A stretch of 64,000 nucleotides of DNA from Macrostomum hystrix. Lineage: Eukaryota; Platyhelminthes; Macrostomidae. Position 1 is the first letter of the stretch. Each line of letters begins with the position of its first letter. The DNA lies in the NCBI GenBank assembly GCA_950097015.1, contig CATNEN010000029.1, positions 248,001 through 312,000 on the forward strand, given 5' to 3'. Position numbers and translations under genes: made by a program. Below the pieces are notes generated by a model. It was not told where the DNA came from and did not search any database. It was given only the letters and a program-made list of their open reading frames with translations. Positions 24,041 through 33,527 of this stretch are shown one piece after another.

Positions 24041-24639
24041 ATTATTATCTAATCTTACTCATAAATTACTCTTTGACTCCATTGTAGAGTTGATATCTAA
24101 CTGACAACTATTATATAAGCTGAAATTTGGTTTGGTATGAACTCATGCGAGTGTATTATGAAGGTCACATGCGTCCCTCAGACCTCAAATTGACATCAAA
24201 ACAATGCTGCAAATGTTAAAGTGAAAAATCAATGTCACCTCTTTATATTTTGCTATAAAATATTGGTTCGGAAGACGTTTCTAAAATTCAGTAGTAACGT
24301 AACTATTCGTGACCAGCACTTTTACTTTCCAAATATGTTTTTGAAGCGCACAGTGAGTTCTTTGTACGAAAACACTAATTAAGTAACAATAAAAGCGTCC
24401 GATTTTTGTATTTTAGTACGACTGCTTTTTCTGTGCCATGAAGAAAAAAACGTTTTTAACTTATGGCACCTAAACGCAAAATATCCTATTGCTCGTTATT
24501 ACGCTAGCCGACAATACCGACCTGTCTTTTGTGTGGTTTAGATATTGATTTGTGCCTTGTAGTGCAACTTAGCTCGTACACCCGTGGGAACCAAACACAA
24601 AGGTACAGTGAGAGTGTACTCTGCCTGGCTATAAGTCTA
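24041..24639. other. Spacer downstream of SLC23 copy 1
   Basis: AT-rich sequence between the SINE and the 38-bp array. It should contain the 3' end of SLC23 copy 1 transcripts. No credible frame. Confidence 0.45.
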
Positions 24640-25035
24640 CATCCTGGTCTCCCCAGTCCGCAGCCTCCATCCAGCTACATCCTGGTCTCCCCAGTCCGCA
24701 GCCTCCATCCAGCTACATCCTGGTCTCCCCAGTCCGCAGCCTCCATCCAGCTACATCCTGGTCTCCCCAGTCCGCAGCCTCCATCCAGCTACATCCTGCT
24801 CTCCTGGTGTCCGCAGCCTCCATCCAGCTGCATCCTGGTCTCCCCAGTCCGCAGCCTCCATCCAGCTGCATCCTGGTCTCCGCAGTCCGCAGCCTCCATC
24901 CAGCTACATCCTGGTCTCCCCAGTCCGCAGCCTCCATCCAGCTACATCCTGGTCTCCGCAGTCCGCAGCCTCCATCCAGCTGCATCCTGGTCTCCCCAGT
25001 CCGCAGCCTCCATCCAGCTACATCCTGCTCTCCTG
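24640..25035. repeat. 38-bp minisatellite at the 3' end of SLC23 copy 1
   Basis: About ten copies of the same 38-bp unit found at 16248-16432 (TCTCCCCAGTCCGCAGCCTC), with a shortened unit near 24803 and CCGCAG and GCTGC variants. The TAG stop of the transporter (25018-25020) is inside the first unit. Confidence 0.93.
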
Positions 25036-28000
25036 GTGTCCGCAATCCATTGAAGCCTCGGAAGGGCTCGGCAGGCTCGCTGGAAAGAGCGGCAGGCGGT
25101 GCAGGCCGGGCAGGTGGACGCTGTAGAACCTGTGGAAGGCAGCCGACTCGTAGCAGTCCACTTGCCGGCGGAGCTCCGCCTTCGCCCGGTCGCCACTGGT
25201 GACTCCATCTTCGGCCGCATCCCGATCCACCTCCAGACCTCGCTCCTTACGTGTGCCTGGGAACGAGGGGTTCTTAGTGCGTATCAAATCATGAGGAGAA
25301 CTCTGATTCAGAGTTTTCAAAGCATGCAGCCTGGGCAGACAGGAGTCCAGCTGCAGGGCAGTTCGATGAGGATCCATCATTGAGATATCATTTATGGCAT
25401 CATCATTTATTTTTTTATTGCTAAAACACACTAACCTACTCCACCAGAGTTCAAATGCACATTACATCACTTACATTTCAGTCATGTTCTAGCCACACAG
25501 CGTTAAAACTACTTGCCTACCACGCCTTTTCCTACAAATGCTCTATCTTACTAGATGGCATTCCATCGACATTTGAACTCTCCTCTATGTGTTCTGAACA
25601 GTGTTTTCTCTGCTTTACCTGCCTGTGTAAACAAGTAGCTGCACTTGTCTATGGCCATAACACTCGTCACAAAGTGAGAGAGGAGTACGTTAGAGAACGG
25701 AGACTGGCTTAAATGTGAGCTTTCTATTTATCTTCGACTCGCTTAGTTTCACAGCCCTGAGCTACGAGATCAGTAGGATCTGCGCTGAAGATACCGGTGA
25801 CACCAGAAACGGATGGTCGCCTTTCTTCGACTCCGGAGGTTTCACAGCTTGTCGAGGCTCCCTCGCGCACGCTTCCAGCAGATCATGCGTGGATCACAGA
25901 CTGCATACCAGCAGTGGTTCACTAAATATCAGTGAACGTAACGCACCTGGCAACAGGCAGTCCAGTAGAAGAGCAGTGCTCGTTCCGACTAGCATTTCAT
26001 TGCTGAGCAGATCCAGCATTATTGAAGTTGGTACTGACTCGTCTGTAATGAAGCGGAGGTTAGGATGAGCGGTGCAAAAAGCCAATGCAAAGTCTAAAAA
26101 AGAAATTTCTCATGTACCGATCCGTTTTGGTCGGCTCGCCTTGACCTGTAGCGGCACAACAACGCCGAGGAAGACGCTGAAGCCGAACACGAACGCGTTT
26201 CTCGGCCGGTCCATCCGGACGCTCCGGAGGCTGCCCGCGGCGACGCCGCAGATGATGCCGATGGTGGACAGCAGCACGCCGCCGATGATCGGGTCGGGGA
26301 TGCACACGAACAGGGCGCTGAGCTTCGGGAACAGGCCGAACAGGAGCAGGATGACAGAGGTCGCCTGCATCACGCGACGACTCGCCACCTTCGTCATGCT
26401 GATGGCAGCGATGTTGTTGCTGTAGGAGGTCGGTCCCACCGGCAGTCCGAACAAACCACTCACGAGGCAGCCAAAGCCCTCGGCTGTAATGCCTGATTCA
26501 CAAGGAAATTCATGGTCAATTTAAGGGTCGACATTACAGCTTTGGGGTTTTTTGGTATGAAGTTTTGAGGGTAATGCAGAGCGTTCTAGATTTCAAGAAG
26601 GATTCAACGATTAAGTTCTAAGGATACAGTTTCGGGGTGATTGGCTGAGCGGTAGACTCTGCGGTCGAGGCCGCATTCATTTGACGCGCAGCCGTGGAGC
26701 GATGATTTTGCGCGCTTGTCGTGTAATTTACACCCACGAGGGCAAACCCCCCAAAACAGCTACACCGCAGAGGGAGAGTGTACACCGCAATAAAATGAAA
26801 AGTCAAGGTGTGTGTTAACCTTTTGGGTGAGTGGGTGCCTGGGCTAAGCGCTGACAGCGGGTCTACAGTCACTAAATGTTGTGCAAGAGTCCAAAGCCAA
26901 TATTATTTCTAAGGATAAAGTTTCGATTTTTTAATCTTATTTGCCCAACTCAGATGGCAACCAACCGCGGTTCATGGGGAAGCCGATGGGACTGGCGGAG
27001 CCGCAGAACTTGGCGCAGGTCACGTAGTCGCCGATGCTCTCCATGATGGACACGAGAATCGCGCAGCTGACCGCCACTACGCCGGGCCCGTTGACCGACA
27101 GCCTGCCGAACTGCAGCGGGTGCGGCAGCCGGAACCAGCCGGCGTTCGCCACCGCTGACGACTTCACGTCCGTGCGCCCGCCGTAGCCCCAGGCCTCCGG
27201 GTTGTTCGGCAGGACGTCCGTGACAGTCAGCACGTGGCACACCGAGTACATGATAGCCATGGACAACAGGATCTATTCAAAGGAGGTTTTAGTTTTTCAA
27301 TTTTAAACTTGGTGGCTGGGACTTTAAGATTCTTGAGCACTTTAGTATTGAGTGTAAAGCAGTGCTCTCCGGACGGACTCACAGGCAGAGATGAGAATAT
27401 GGCGCATCTGGTCACCCTGACGCGTCGTTGCCGAAACGAAAAGTACGGAAGGGGCACCCCGACCCAGTCCAGCGCATATGTGAAAGCGATGATCAGCACA
27501 CAGCAGCTGAAAATCAGGTGTCGAGCATTTAAAATGGTTGCATTTTATAACAATATTGATAATAGTAATACCTAGAATTCCTTAGGAAAATGGGATCTGC
27601 ACAATTTGTCGCTCAAAAGTAGAACGCGAAGTCCGTTTTGTCTTTAAGTGTGGCTGGAGTCCATACAGTTCAATCAGGGAGAATATTTTCCAAGAAATAC
27701 TAACTGATTGCTGTGGCTAACTTAGAAGATGACGAATGCATATACCGAATGGCGCAAGAAAGTGAAGAACTGACACAAGGACTAGCGTTATTTGCCTAAT
27801 ACTATTTGAAATTATAGAAAGCGAACAGCTTAAGACTTCATTTTGGTATAAATAGCGACATAATGATAGTAAATATATACGCAAAATCTGTCTACACCAG
27901 CTGACCTGAGTTTGACTTTCTGTTTATGCAAACACGCAGAACAAAAATAAATATCTAACTACAGAGCTCTTGTGTCAGACTGAGCAGCTCACGTGTGTTT

Positions 28001-29547
28001 GAGTCTTCCACAACGAATTTCATCTTGAACTGAAAAATATTAGCTTTATCTTCATTTCAGTATTGGCTCACTCACGCCATTGCCAGGTAGAACTGCGGCG
28101 CACACAGCTTCAGGACGGCACCCATGACGCTGAAGCCGATGAGGAAGATGGTCGGCGCCACCACCAGCGGGCTGACGAAGTGCAGCAGGCGACTCATCAC
28201 CCCGGTGCTCCCGATGAGAAGCTGCAAGATGGCGCCGACCGCGATGGTGCCGGCCACCTGGCCGATGCGCGAGTGCCACAGCTGCTCGCCCGACTGCGGC
28301 AGCAACGTTGTGCCGTTCTCCAGGGTCCCGTTGCCTGGTGAACAAACGGTGGATGAATTCCCCTTGCATAAATAGTTAGTCAGAAAGAAGCCAGATTGTA
28401 TGCAGTTTTATTTGCAAGGAGCGGTGGGCAATAGTGGATCAGTTCTGCCCATTCTTCTGATTTCTGAACACTCACACAGGTGTGTACATCTGTCTCTTCG
28501 TCAGCAGTGTACACTCTCACTGTGCCTTGGAGGTTGGCCCTCAAGGGTGCAAATTTCACAAGCACCCAAGCCTTCTCTCCGCAGCTGCGCCCCAAATGAA
28601 TGTGGCCCCGCCGCGGAATCGAGCCCAGGGACCTTGGTGCGAGAGGCAAACGCGTTGACCGCTCTGCCACTCACCCTCAGGTTAGCTCACATCGGCGGCA
28701 GTAAAATCTAGAAAACATTAGGAAAAGACATTGGGAACAAAACAAATACTGCTTGATGTTTCCTGGAATCCTTTCTCGACAAATCAACTGCGTGTCTTTT
28801 CTAGCACACCTTGAGAATCAAAGTGGGTTCAGCAGGTTTTTAGGTCTGAGTTTGTCCATTGCGGGGCAGCCATTCAGTTCTGGCATCATTCTGCACAAAT
28901 ACTCGTATAATGTGGGAATCGAAACGGCACATCCTGATCTTGCTTTACCTTTCAGCTTCAAGTCAGGGCAAACCGAGACGTCGCTGGCCATGATTCCAAC
29001 GGCCACTGGATAAAAAACAATGCTTGGTCCCTGGGCAATGGGCAGCCTGATGCCAAGGCTGCATTGTACCAGGGTCGTGATGCCCATCACGAAGAAGCAG
29101 GAGGCGATGAGGTTCGACTTGTCCACCTCGTCCTGCACACAGGCGGCCTCGAACAAGATGATGACACCGAAGGCGCAGCCGCTGCTCATGATGATGAAGT
29201 GCTGGAAGCCCAGCAGCAGCGTCAGGTACCATCTGGGGTTGTCGTTTAGCCCGTAGGTCAGGCGCAGAGCTGAAGTCGGATTTGAGCATAGTTAGTCAGT
29301 CATGCTTTCTAATTCACAGTATAGACTGATATTTAACCGCTTGAAATTCTATGATTAGGTAGAGAGGTTTAATTTATATCAGAGATGTGCTCTGTAGTGT
29401 CTGCAATGGTCACAGTCGGTCATTCTTGAAATAACGATACCATACCACATTTCCAACTGCTAGTTCTTTGAACTGCTCACCTTCAAACTCCAGATCTGGA
29501 GGCTCCTGCTTCTCGTCAGTACCTGTGTTGCTGGCTTGAATAGTCAT
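25018..29547 (-). CDS. SLC23 nucleobase/ascorbate transporter, copy 1, 595 aa
   Basis: The upstream member of the tandem pair. Exons on the minus strand, in order: 29481-29547, 28949-29269, 28076-28334, 27383-27506, 26966-27272, 26118-26492, 25947-26042 and 25018-25256. Phases match at every junction and the lengths sum to 596 codons with the stop. The protein starts MTIQASNTGTDEKQE. Family landmarks are LGFQHFI, MESIGDY, NRG, SNNIAAISMTKVASRR (about 384-399) and PDPIIGG; the NAT signature has N and A where SVCTs have P and G. It is expected to have about 14 membrane segments. The ATG is preceded within 60 bp by a 20-bp array with stops in this frame. The exon 5 donor is GTTGGT, weaker than GTGAGC in copy 2. 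Two family-2 SINEs lie in its introns. Confidence 0.9.
26635..26890 (+). mobile_element. tRNA-derived SINE, family 2, diverged copy
   Basis: A head with TGGCTGAGCGGTAGAC (box A type) is followed by GCGCAGCCGTGGAGCGATG, CTTGTCGTGTAATTTACACC and a body ending GACAGCGGGTCTACAGTCAC. These blocks match the copies at 32.2 and 36.2 kb. It lies in intron 5 of SLC23 copy 1, antisense to the gene. Confidence 0.7.
28390..28685 (-). mobile_element. tRNA-derived SINE, family 2
   Basis: Reverse copy of family 2: the complement shows a head with GAGCGGTCAACGCG, box-B-like CTCGATTCC and the body segments AGAAGGCTTGGGTGCTTGTG and CACACCTGTGTGAG. It lies in intron 2 of SLC23 copy 1, in the same orientation as the gene. 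Confidence 0.78.
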
Positions 29548-29564
29548 GAGATATCCTGACTGAT

Positions 29565-30022
29565 GCTGAGTCGGAGGATTGCTTCCAGAGTCAGAGGATT
29601 GCTTCCAGAGTCAGAGGATTGCTTCCAGAGTCAGACGATTACTTCCAGAGTCAGAGGATTGCTTCCAGAGTCAGAGGATTGCTTTCCAGAGTCAGAGGAT
29701 TGCTTCCAGAGTCAGAGGATTGCTTTCCAGAGTCAGAGGATTGCTTCCAGAGTCAGAGGATTGCTTCCAGAGTCAGAGGATTGCTTCCAGAGTCAAAGGA
29801 TTGCTTCCAGAGTCAAAGGATTGCTTCCAGTGTCAGAGGATTGCTTCCAGAGTCAGGCGATTGCTTCCAGAGTCAGTGGATTGCTTCCAGAGTCAAAGGA
29901 TTGCTTCCAGAGTCAAAGGATTGCTTCCAGAGTCAGAGGATTGCTTCCAGAGTCAAAGGATTGCTTCCAGAGTCAGAGGATTGCTTCCAGAGTCAGAGGA
30001 TTGCTTCCAGAGTCAGAGGATG
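29565..30022. repeat. Minisatellite, 20-bp unit, directly upstream of SLC23 copy 1
   Basis: About 22 copies of ATTGCTTCCAGAGTCAGAGG, some with an extra T (TTTCC), beginning less than 20 bp upstream of the transporter ATG at 29547. It therefore lies in its 5' UTR or core promoter. The first copies carry CGGAGG and GACGATTAC changes. Confidence 0.95.
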
Positions 30023-30574
30023 CCGCTTCCTGTTCGCTCGATTTGGTTCCGAAGTCCTTTGAACCAATGTCCCACTGAGTAAGCACTGAGTAGTCTCTCT
30101 GCTTTCAATGAGATAAGGCCTTTCAGAAGTGGAGCCGCTGTCCCTGTACAATCGGACACCTGCGACCTTTCTTTTAGTTGTCTACAAAATAGATTTCTTC
30201 AAATTTGACTCCAACCTTGTGATTTAAGCACTTCAGCTTAGAAATTCTGTATTTTTATGCCACAAATAGCTACAGACCGAACTGCTTGCTTTATGGGCTC
30301 CTTGTGACCCGTTCTGGTGGACTTGAAATCTAAATTGCATTTTCAACAAATTATTCAAATCGTTGGGCATTCAAATATTTACTTGCAGAACTGTATGGCC
30401 TGTGAACTCTCATTCCTTCTCTCTCCAAATAGCATACGATTTGTGTTATCAATCCTTATGCAAAGCGTGCAGGTAACAAGTTGCTCTTTGCTGTGTCAAA
30501 ACAAAGTCTCTCAGGCTACAAGCCTTAAAGCCAAAGTTGAAACTTAAAAAGCGAATTAGAGGTTGCCTCTTAAG
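30023..30574. other. Spacer between two arrays, no gene seen
   Basis: Unique AT-rich sequence; the longest frame (76 codons) has no recognisable feature. Confidence 0.5.
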
Positions 30575-32115
30575 TCCTGGGGTGTTTGTGTCTTGAGTCC
30601 TAGGGTGTCTGTGTCTTGAGTCCTTGGGTAATCTGTGTCTTGAGTCCTAGGGTAATCTGTGTCTTCAGTCCTAGGGTAATCTGTGTCTTGAGTCCTAGGG
30701 TAATCTGTGTCTTCAGTCCTAGGGTAATCTGTGTCTTGAGTCCTAGGGTGTCTGTGTCTTGAGTCCTAGGGTAATCTGTGTCCTTGAGTCCTAGGGTAAT
30801 CTGTGTCTTGAGTCCTAGGGTAATCTGTGTCCTTGAGTCCTAGGGTGTCTGTGTCTTGAGTCCTAGGGTAATCTGTGTCTTGAGTCCTAGGGTAATCTGT
30901 GTCTTCAGTCCTAGGGTAATCTGTGTCTTGAGTCCTAGGGTAATCTGTGTCTTGAGTCCTAGGGTAATCTGTGTCTTGAGTCCTAGGGTGTCTGTGTCTT
31001 CAGTCCTAGGGTGTCTGTGTCTTGAGTCCTTGGGTAATCTGTGTCTTGAGTCCTAGGGTGTCTGTGTCTTGAGTCCTAGGGTAATCTGTGTCCTTGAGTC
31101 CTAGGGTGTCTGTGTCTTCATTCCTAGGGTAATCTGTGTCTTGAGTCCTAGGGTAATCTGTGTCTTGAGTCCTAGGGTAATCTGTGTCTTCAGTCCTAGG
31201 GTAATCTGTGTCTTCAGTCCTAGGGTAATCTGTGTCTTCAGTCCTAGGGTAATCTGTGTCTTCAGTCCTAGGGTAATCTGTGTCTTGAGTCCTAGGGTAA
31301 TCTGTGTCTTCAGTCCTAGGGTAATCTGTGTCTTGAGTCCTAGGGTGTCTGTGTCTTCAGTCCTAGGGTGTCTGTGTCTTGAGTCCTTGGGTAATCTGTG
31401 TCTTGAGTCCTAGGGTGTCTGTGTCTTGAGTCCTAGGGTAATCTGTGTCCTTGAGTCCTTGGGTAATCTGTGTCTTGAGTCCTAGGGTAATCTGTGTCTT
31501 GAGTCCTAGGGTGTCTGTGTCTTGAGTCCTAGGGTAATCTGTGTCCTTGAGTCCTAGGGTGTCTGTGTCTTGAGTCCTAGGGTAATCTGTGTCTTGAGTC
31601 CTAGGGTAATCTGTGTCTTGAGTCCTAGGGTGTCTGTGTCTTCAGTCCTAGGGTGTCTGTGTCTTCAGTCCTAGGGTAATCTGTGTCCTTGAGTCCTAGG
31701 GTAATCTGTGTCTTCAGTCCTAGGGTAATCTGTGTCTTGAGTCCTAGGGTGTCTGTGTCTTCAGTCCTAGGGTGTCTGTGTCTTGAGTCCTTGAGTCTTG
31801 TGTCTGCTGTCACTCCTGTGTCTGCTGTCACTGTATAATCTGTGTCTTCAGTCCTAGGGTGTCTGTGTCTTGAGTCCTTGGGTAATCTGTGTCTTGAGTC
31901 CTAGGGTGTCTGTGTCTTGAGTCCTTGGGTAATCTGTGTCTTGAGTCCTAGGGTGTCTGTGTCTTGAGTCCTTGGGTAATCTGTGTCTTGAGTCCTAGGG
32001 TAATCTGTGTCTTGAGTCCTAGGGTGTCTGTGTCTTGAGTCCTAGGGTGTCTGTGTCTTGAGTCCTAGGGTAATCTGTGTCCTTGAGTCCTAGGGTAATC
32101 TGTGTCTTGAGTCGT
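30575..32115. repeat. Minisatellite, mixed 22/24-bp units
   Basis: About 68 units with the core GAGTCCTAGGGT, followed either by AATCTGTGTCTT or by the shorter GTCTGTGTCTT, in irregular order. Two 18-bp units of a different satellite (TGTCTGCTGTCACT) are embedded at 31801-31832. The right edge runs into a coding-like minus-strand segment. Confidence 0.94.
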
Positions 32116-32236
32116 GGTCTTCTGCGCTGACGGGTTGAGGGGCATGCAACGGAGCTTCTGCGCTGTCAGCAGTTCGTCTACTTCGGTGGGCTGGTACCTG
32201 ACGTCCGCGAAGATCTGCGGCGTCGCCGCGACTCGC
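32065..32236 (-). CDS. Orphan coding-like 3' exon, function unknown
   Basis: Reading minus from a good acceptor (CAGGCAGCCCAG, ending at 32237), a frame of about 57 codons begins RVAATPQIFADVRYQPTEVD and continues with LLTAQKLRCMPLNPSAQK. The first 40 codons are G or C at almost every third position, like the proven exons here. The frame then enters the minisatellite and stops at 32065. This is the same arrangement as SLC23 exon 8, whose stop lies in an array. I do not recognise the protein and found no partner exon. It could be the last exon of a gene whose other exons are elsewhere, or a captured fragment. Confidence 0.35.
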
Positions 32237-32242
32237 CTGGGC

Positions 32243-32500
32243 TGCCTGTGGCAGAGCGGTTAACACGTTTGCCTCTCGCACCAAGGTCCCTGAGCTCGAT
32301 TCCGAGCCGAGGCCACTTTCTTTTGGGGGCGCAGCCACGGAGAGAAGGCTTGGGGGCTTGTCTTACAATTTACGCCCTTGAGTGCCAACCTCAAAAACAC
32401 AGTGAGTGTACACTGCCTGACGATGAGAAAGTCAGGGCAGATGTACTGTAGTACACACCTGTGTGAACGTGTGCCTGCTTACAGTATCTGCGTGCTTGGC
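32243..32500 (+). mobile_element. tRNA-derived SINE, family 2, best copy
   Basis: A tRNA-like head with TGGCAGAGCGGTTAACACG and box B AGCTCGATTCC is followed by GGCGCAGCCACGGAGAGAAG, GCTTGGGGGCTTGTC, ACAGTGAGTGTACACTGCC and CACACCTGTGTGAACGTGTG. It starts within 7 bp of the orphan exon's splice acceptor. Confidence 0.85.
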
Positions 32501-32554
32501 ATCTCTATTTGTGTCTCATTTGCGTAACAAATCATGTCAGAAAGCTGTGGGCTT

Positions 32555-32735
32555 GTGAATGGAGCTTCGAATTTCTGACTAAGAGGTCCGGAGTTCGAAT
32601 CTCAGCCGAAGGGAAACAACTTGTGTCCTCGAACAACGATACTTAATTCGCTAGTGCATCAGTTTATTGATTTGTAAAAGGGATGCAGTTGCACGCACCT
32701 GGCCCAATTAGGATAGGTGCTATTTCTATTCTACT
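32555..32735 (+). mobile_element. tRNA-derived SINE, family 1, degraded copy
   Basis: Shows GGAGTTCGAATCTC (box B), AACAACTTGTGTCCTC, a CTTAATTCG...CAGTTTA block and the tail GGCCCAATTAGGATAGGTG. These match the 23.7-kb copy. A further box-B-like scrap (GGGTTCGAGTCCCGAAC) lies near 32860. Confidence 0.75.
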
Positions 32736-33527
32736 GCGTGAAACTAAATCAAACGAAGTCCACTTGATCAAGTAAAGAATATATGTGTTCATCCATTAGC
32801 ATGGCATGAGTATATTTGATTATTGCGAGAGTAAATCACAAGTGTTTTATGGCAGGTACCGGGTTCGAGTCCCGAACTTGGGTAAACATTAGTCTCCAGC
32901 TTCTTTTTCGTCGTTTTCAGGCAAGCAGCAAATTTTTAAATACCAACTTTCTTTGCTGTGTTACGTTTAAAATATTATAATGAATTTCAAAGTCTTAGAC
33001 TTTATTTTACACACACTCAGGGTTAGGCGAAGCCAATTAGACAGAACTATTTCGCATTATTCTTGCTTGGCATACTACTTTTGCTGCTGTTTAAAGGAAA
33101 ATACGAGTAGTTTAAATAGAATGTTTATAGAATAGCAACAAAGAGAAAGTCGTGTCTTTACAATTTACATTTACTATACAATTTGAATCTACTGGGTTGC
33201 ACTACAAGCTTATGCAATATAAGGCAGTAAAGGGCTACTTTCATTGTACAGTATGCATCTGAAAACTATGAGATGTGAAAACACATGGCCAGCTCTTGCT
33301 TAGATTTGGAAAAGTTCAAGACTCAAAGAAATTTTGCGGCGCTAAAAAAGCGATTAAAAAGCAGAAGAAAATACACTGATGAAGTTAGCTGATCAAAAAT
33401 AAGAATTTCTAACTAAGTCTCTTTGGTTCATGAAAGTAAGCATAACAAGTTGTTCACAGTTTTTTTTCTCGACTCTCACACCTGGCTGCTTCTGCTGCGT
33501 CTGAGCTCATTGAAGGCTGGCAGATGA
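32736..33527. other. AT-rich 3' flank of tetraspanin 1
   Basis: No frame of note. On the minus strand an AATAAA (complement near 33002-33007) lies about 520 bp past the tetraspanin stop and could be its polyadenylation signal. Confidence 0.4.

Noticed and set aside
32243-32320. Possible tRNA-Leu or tRNA-Ser gene
   Set aside because: The head lacks a paired acceptor stem and is followed by the same body as three other family-2 copies.
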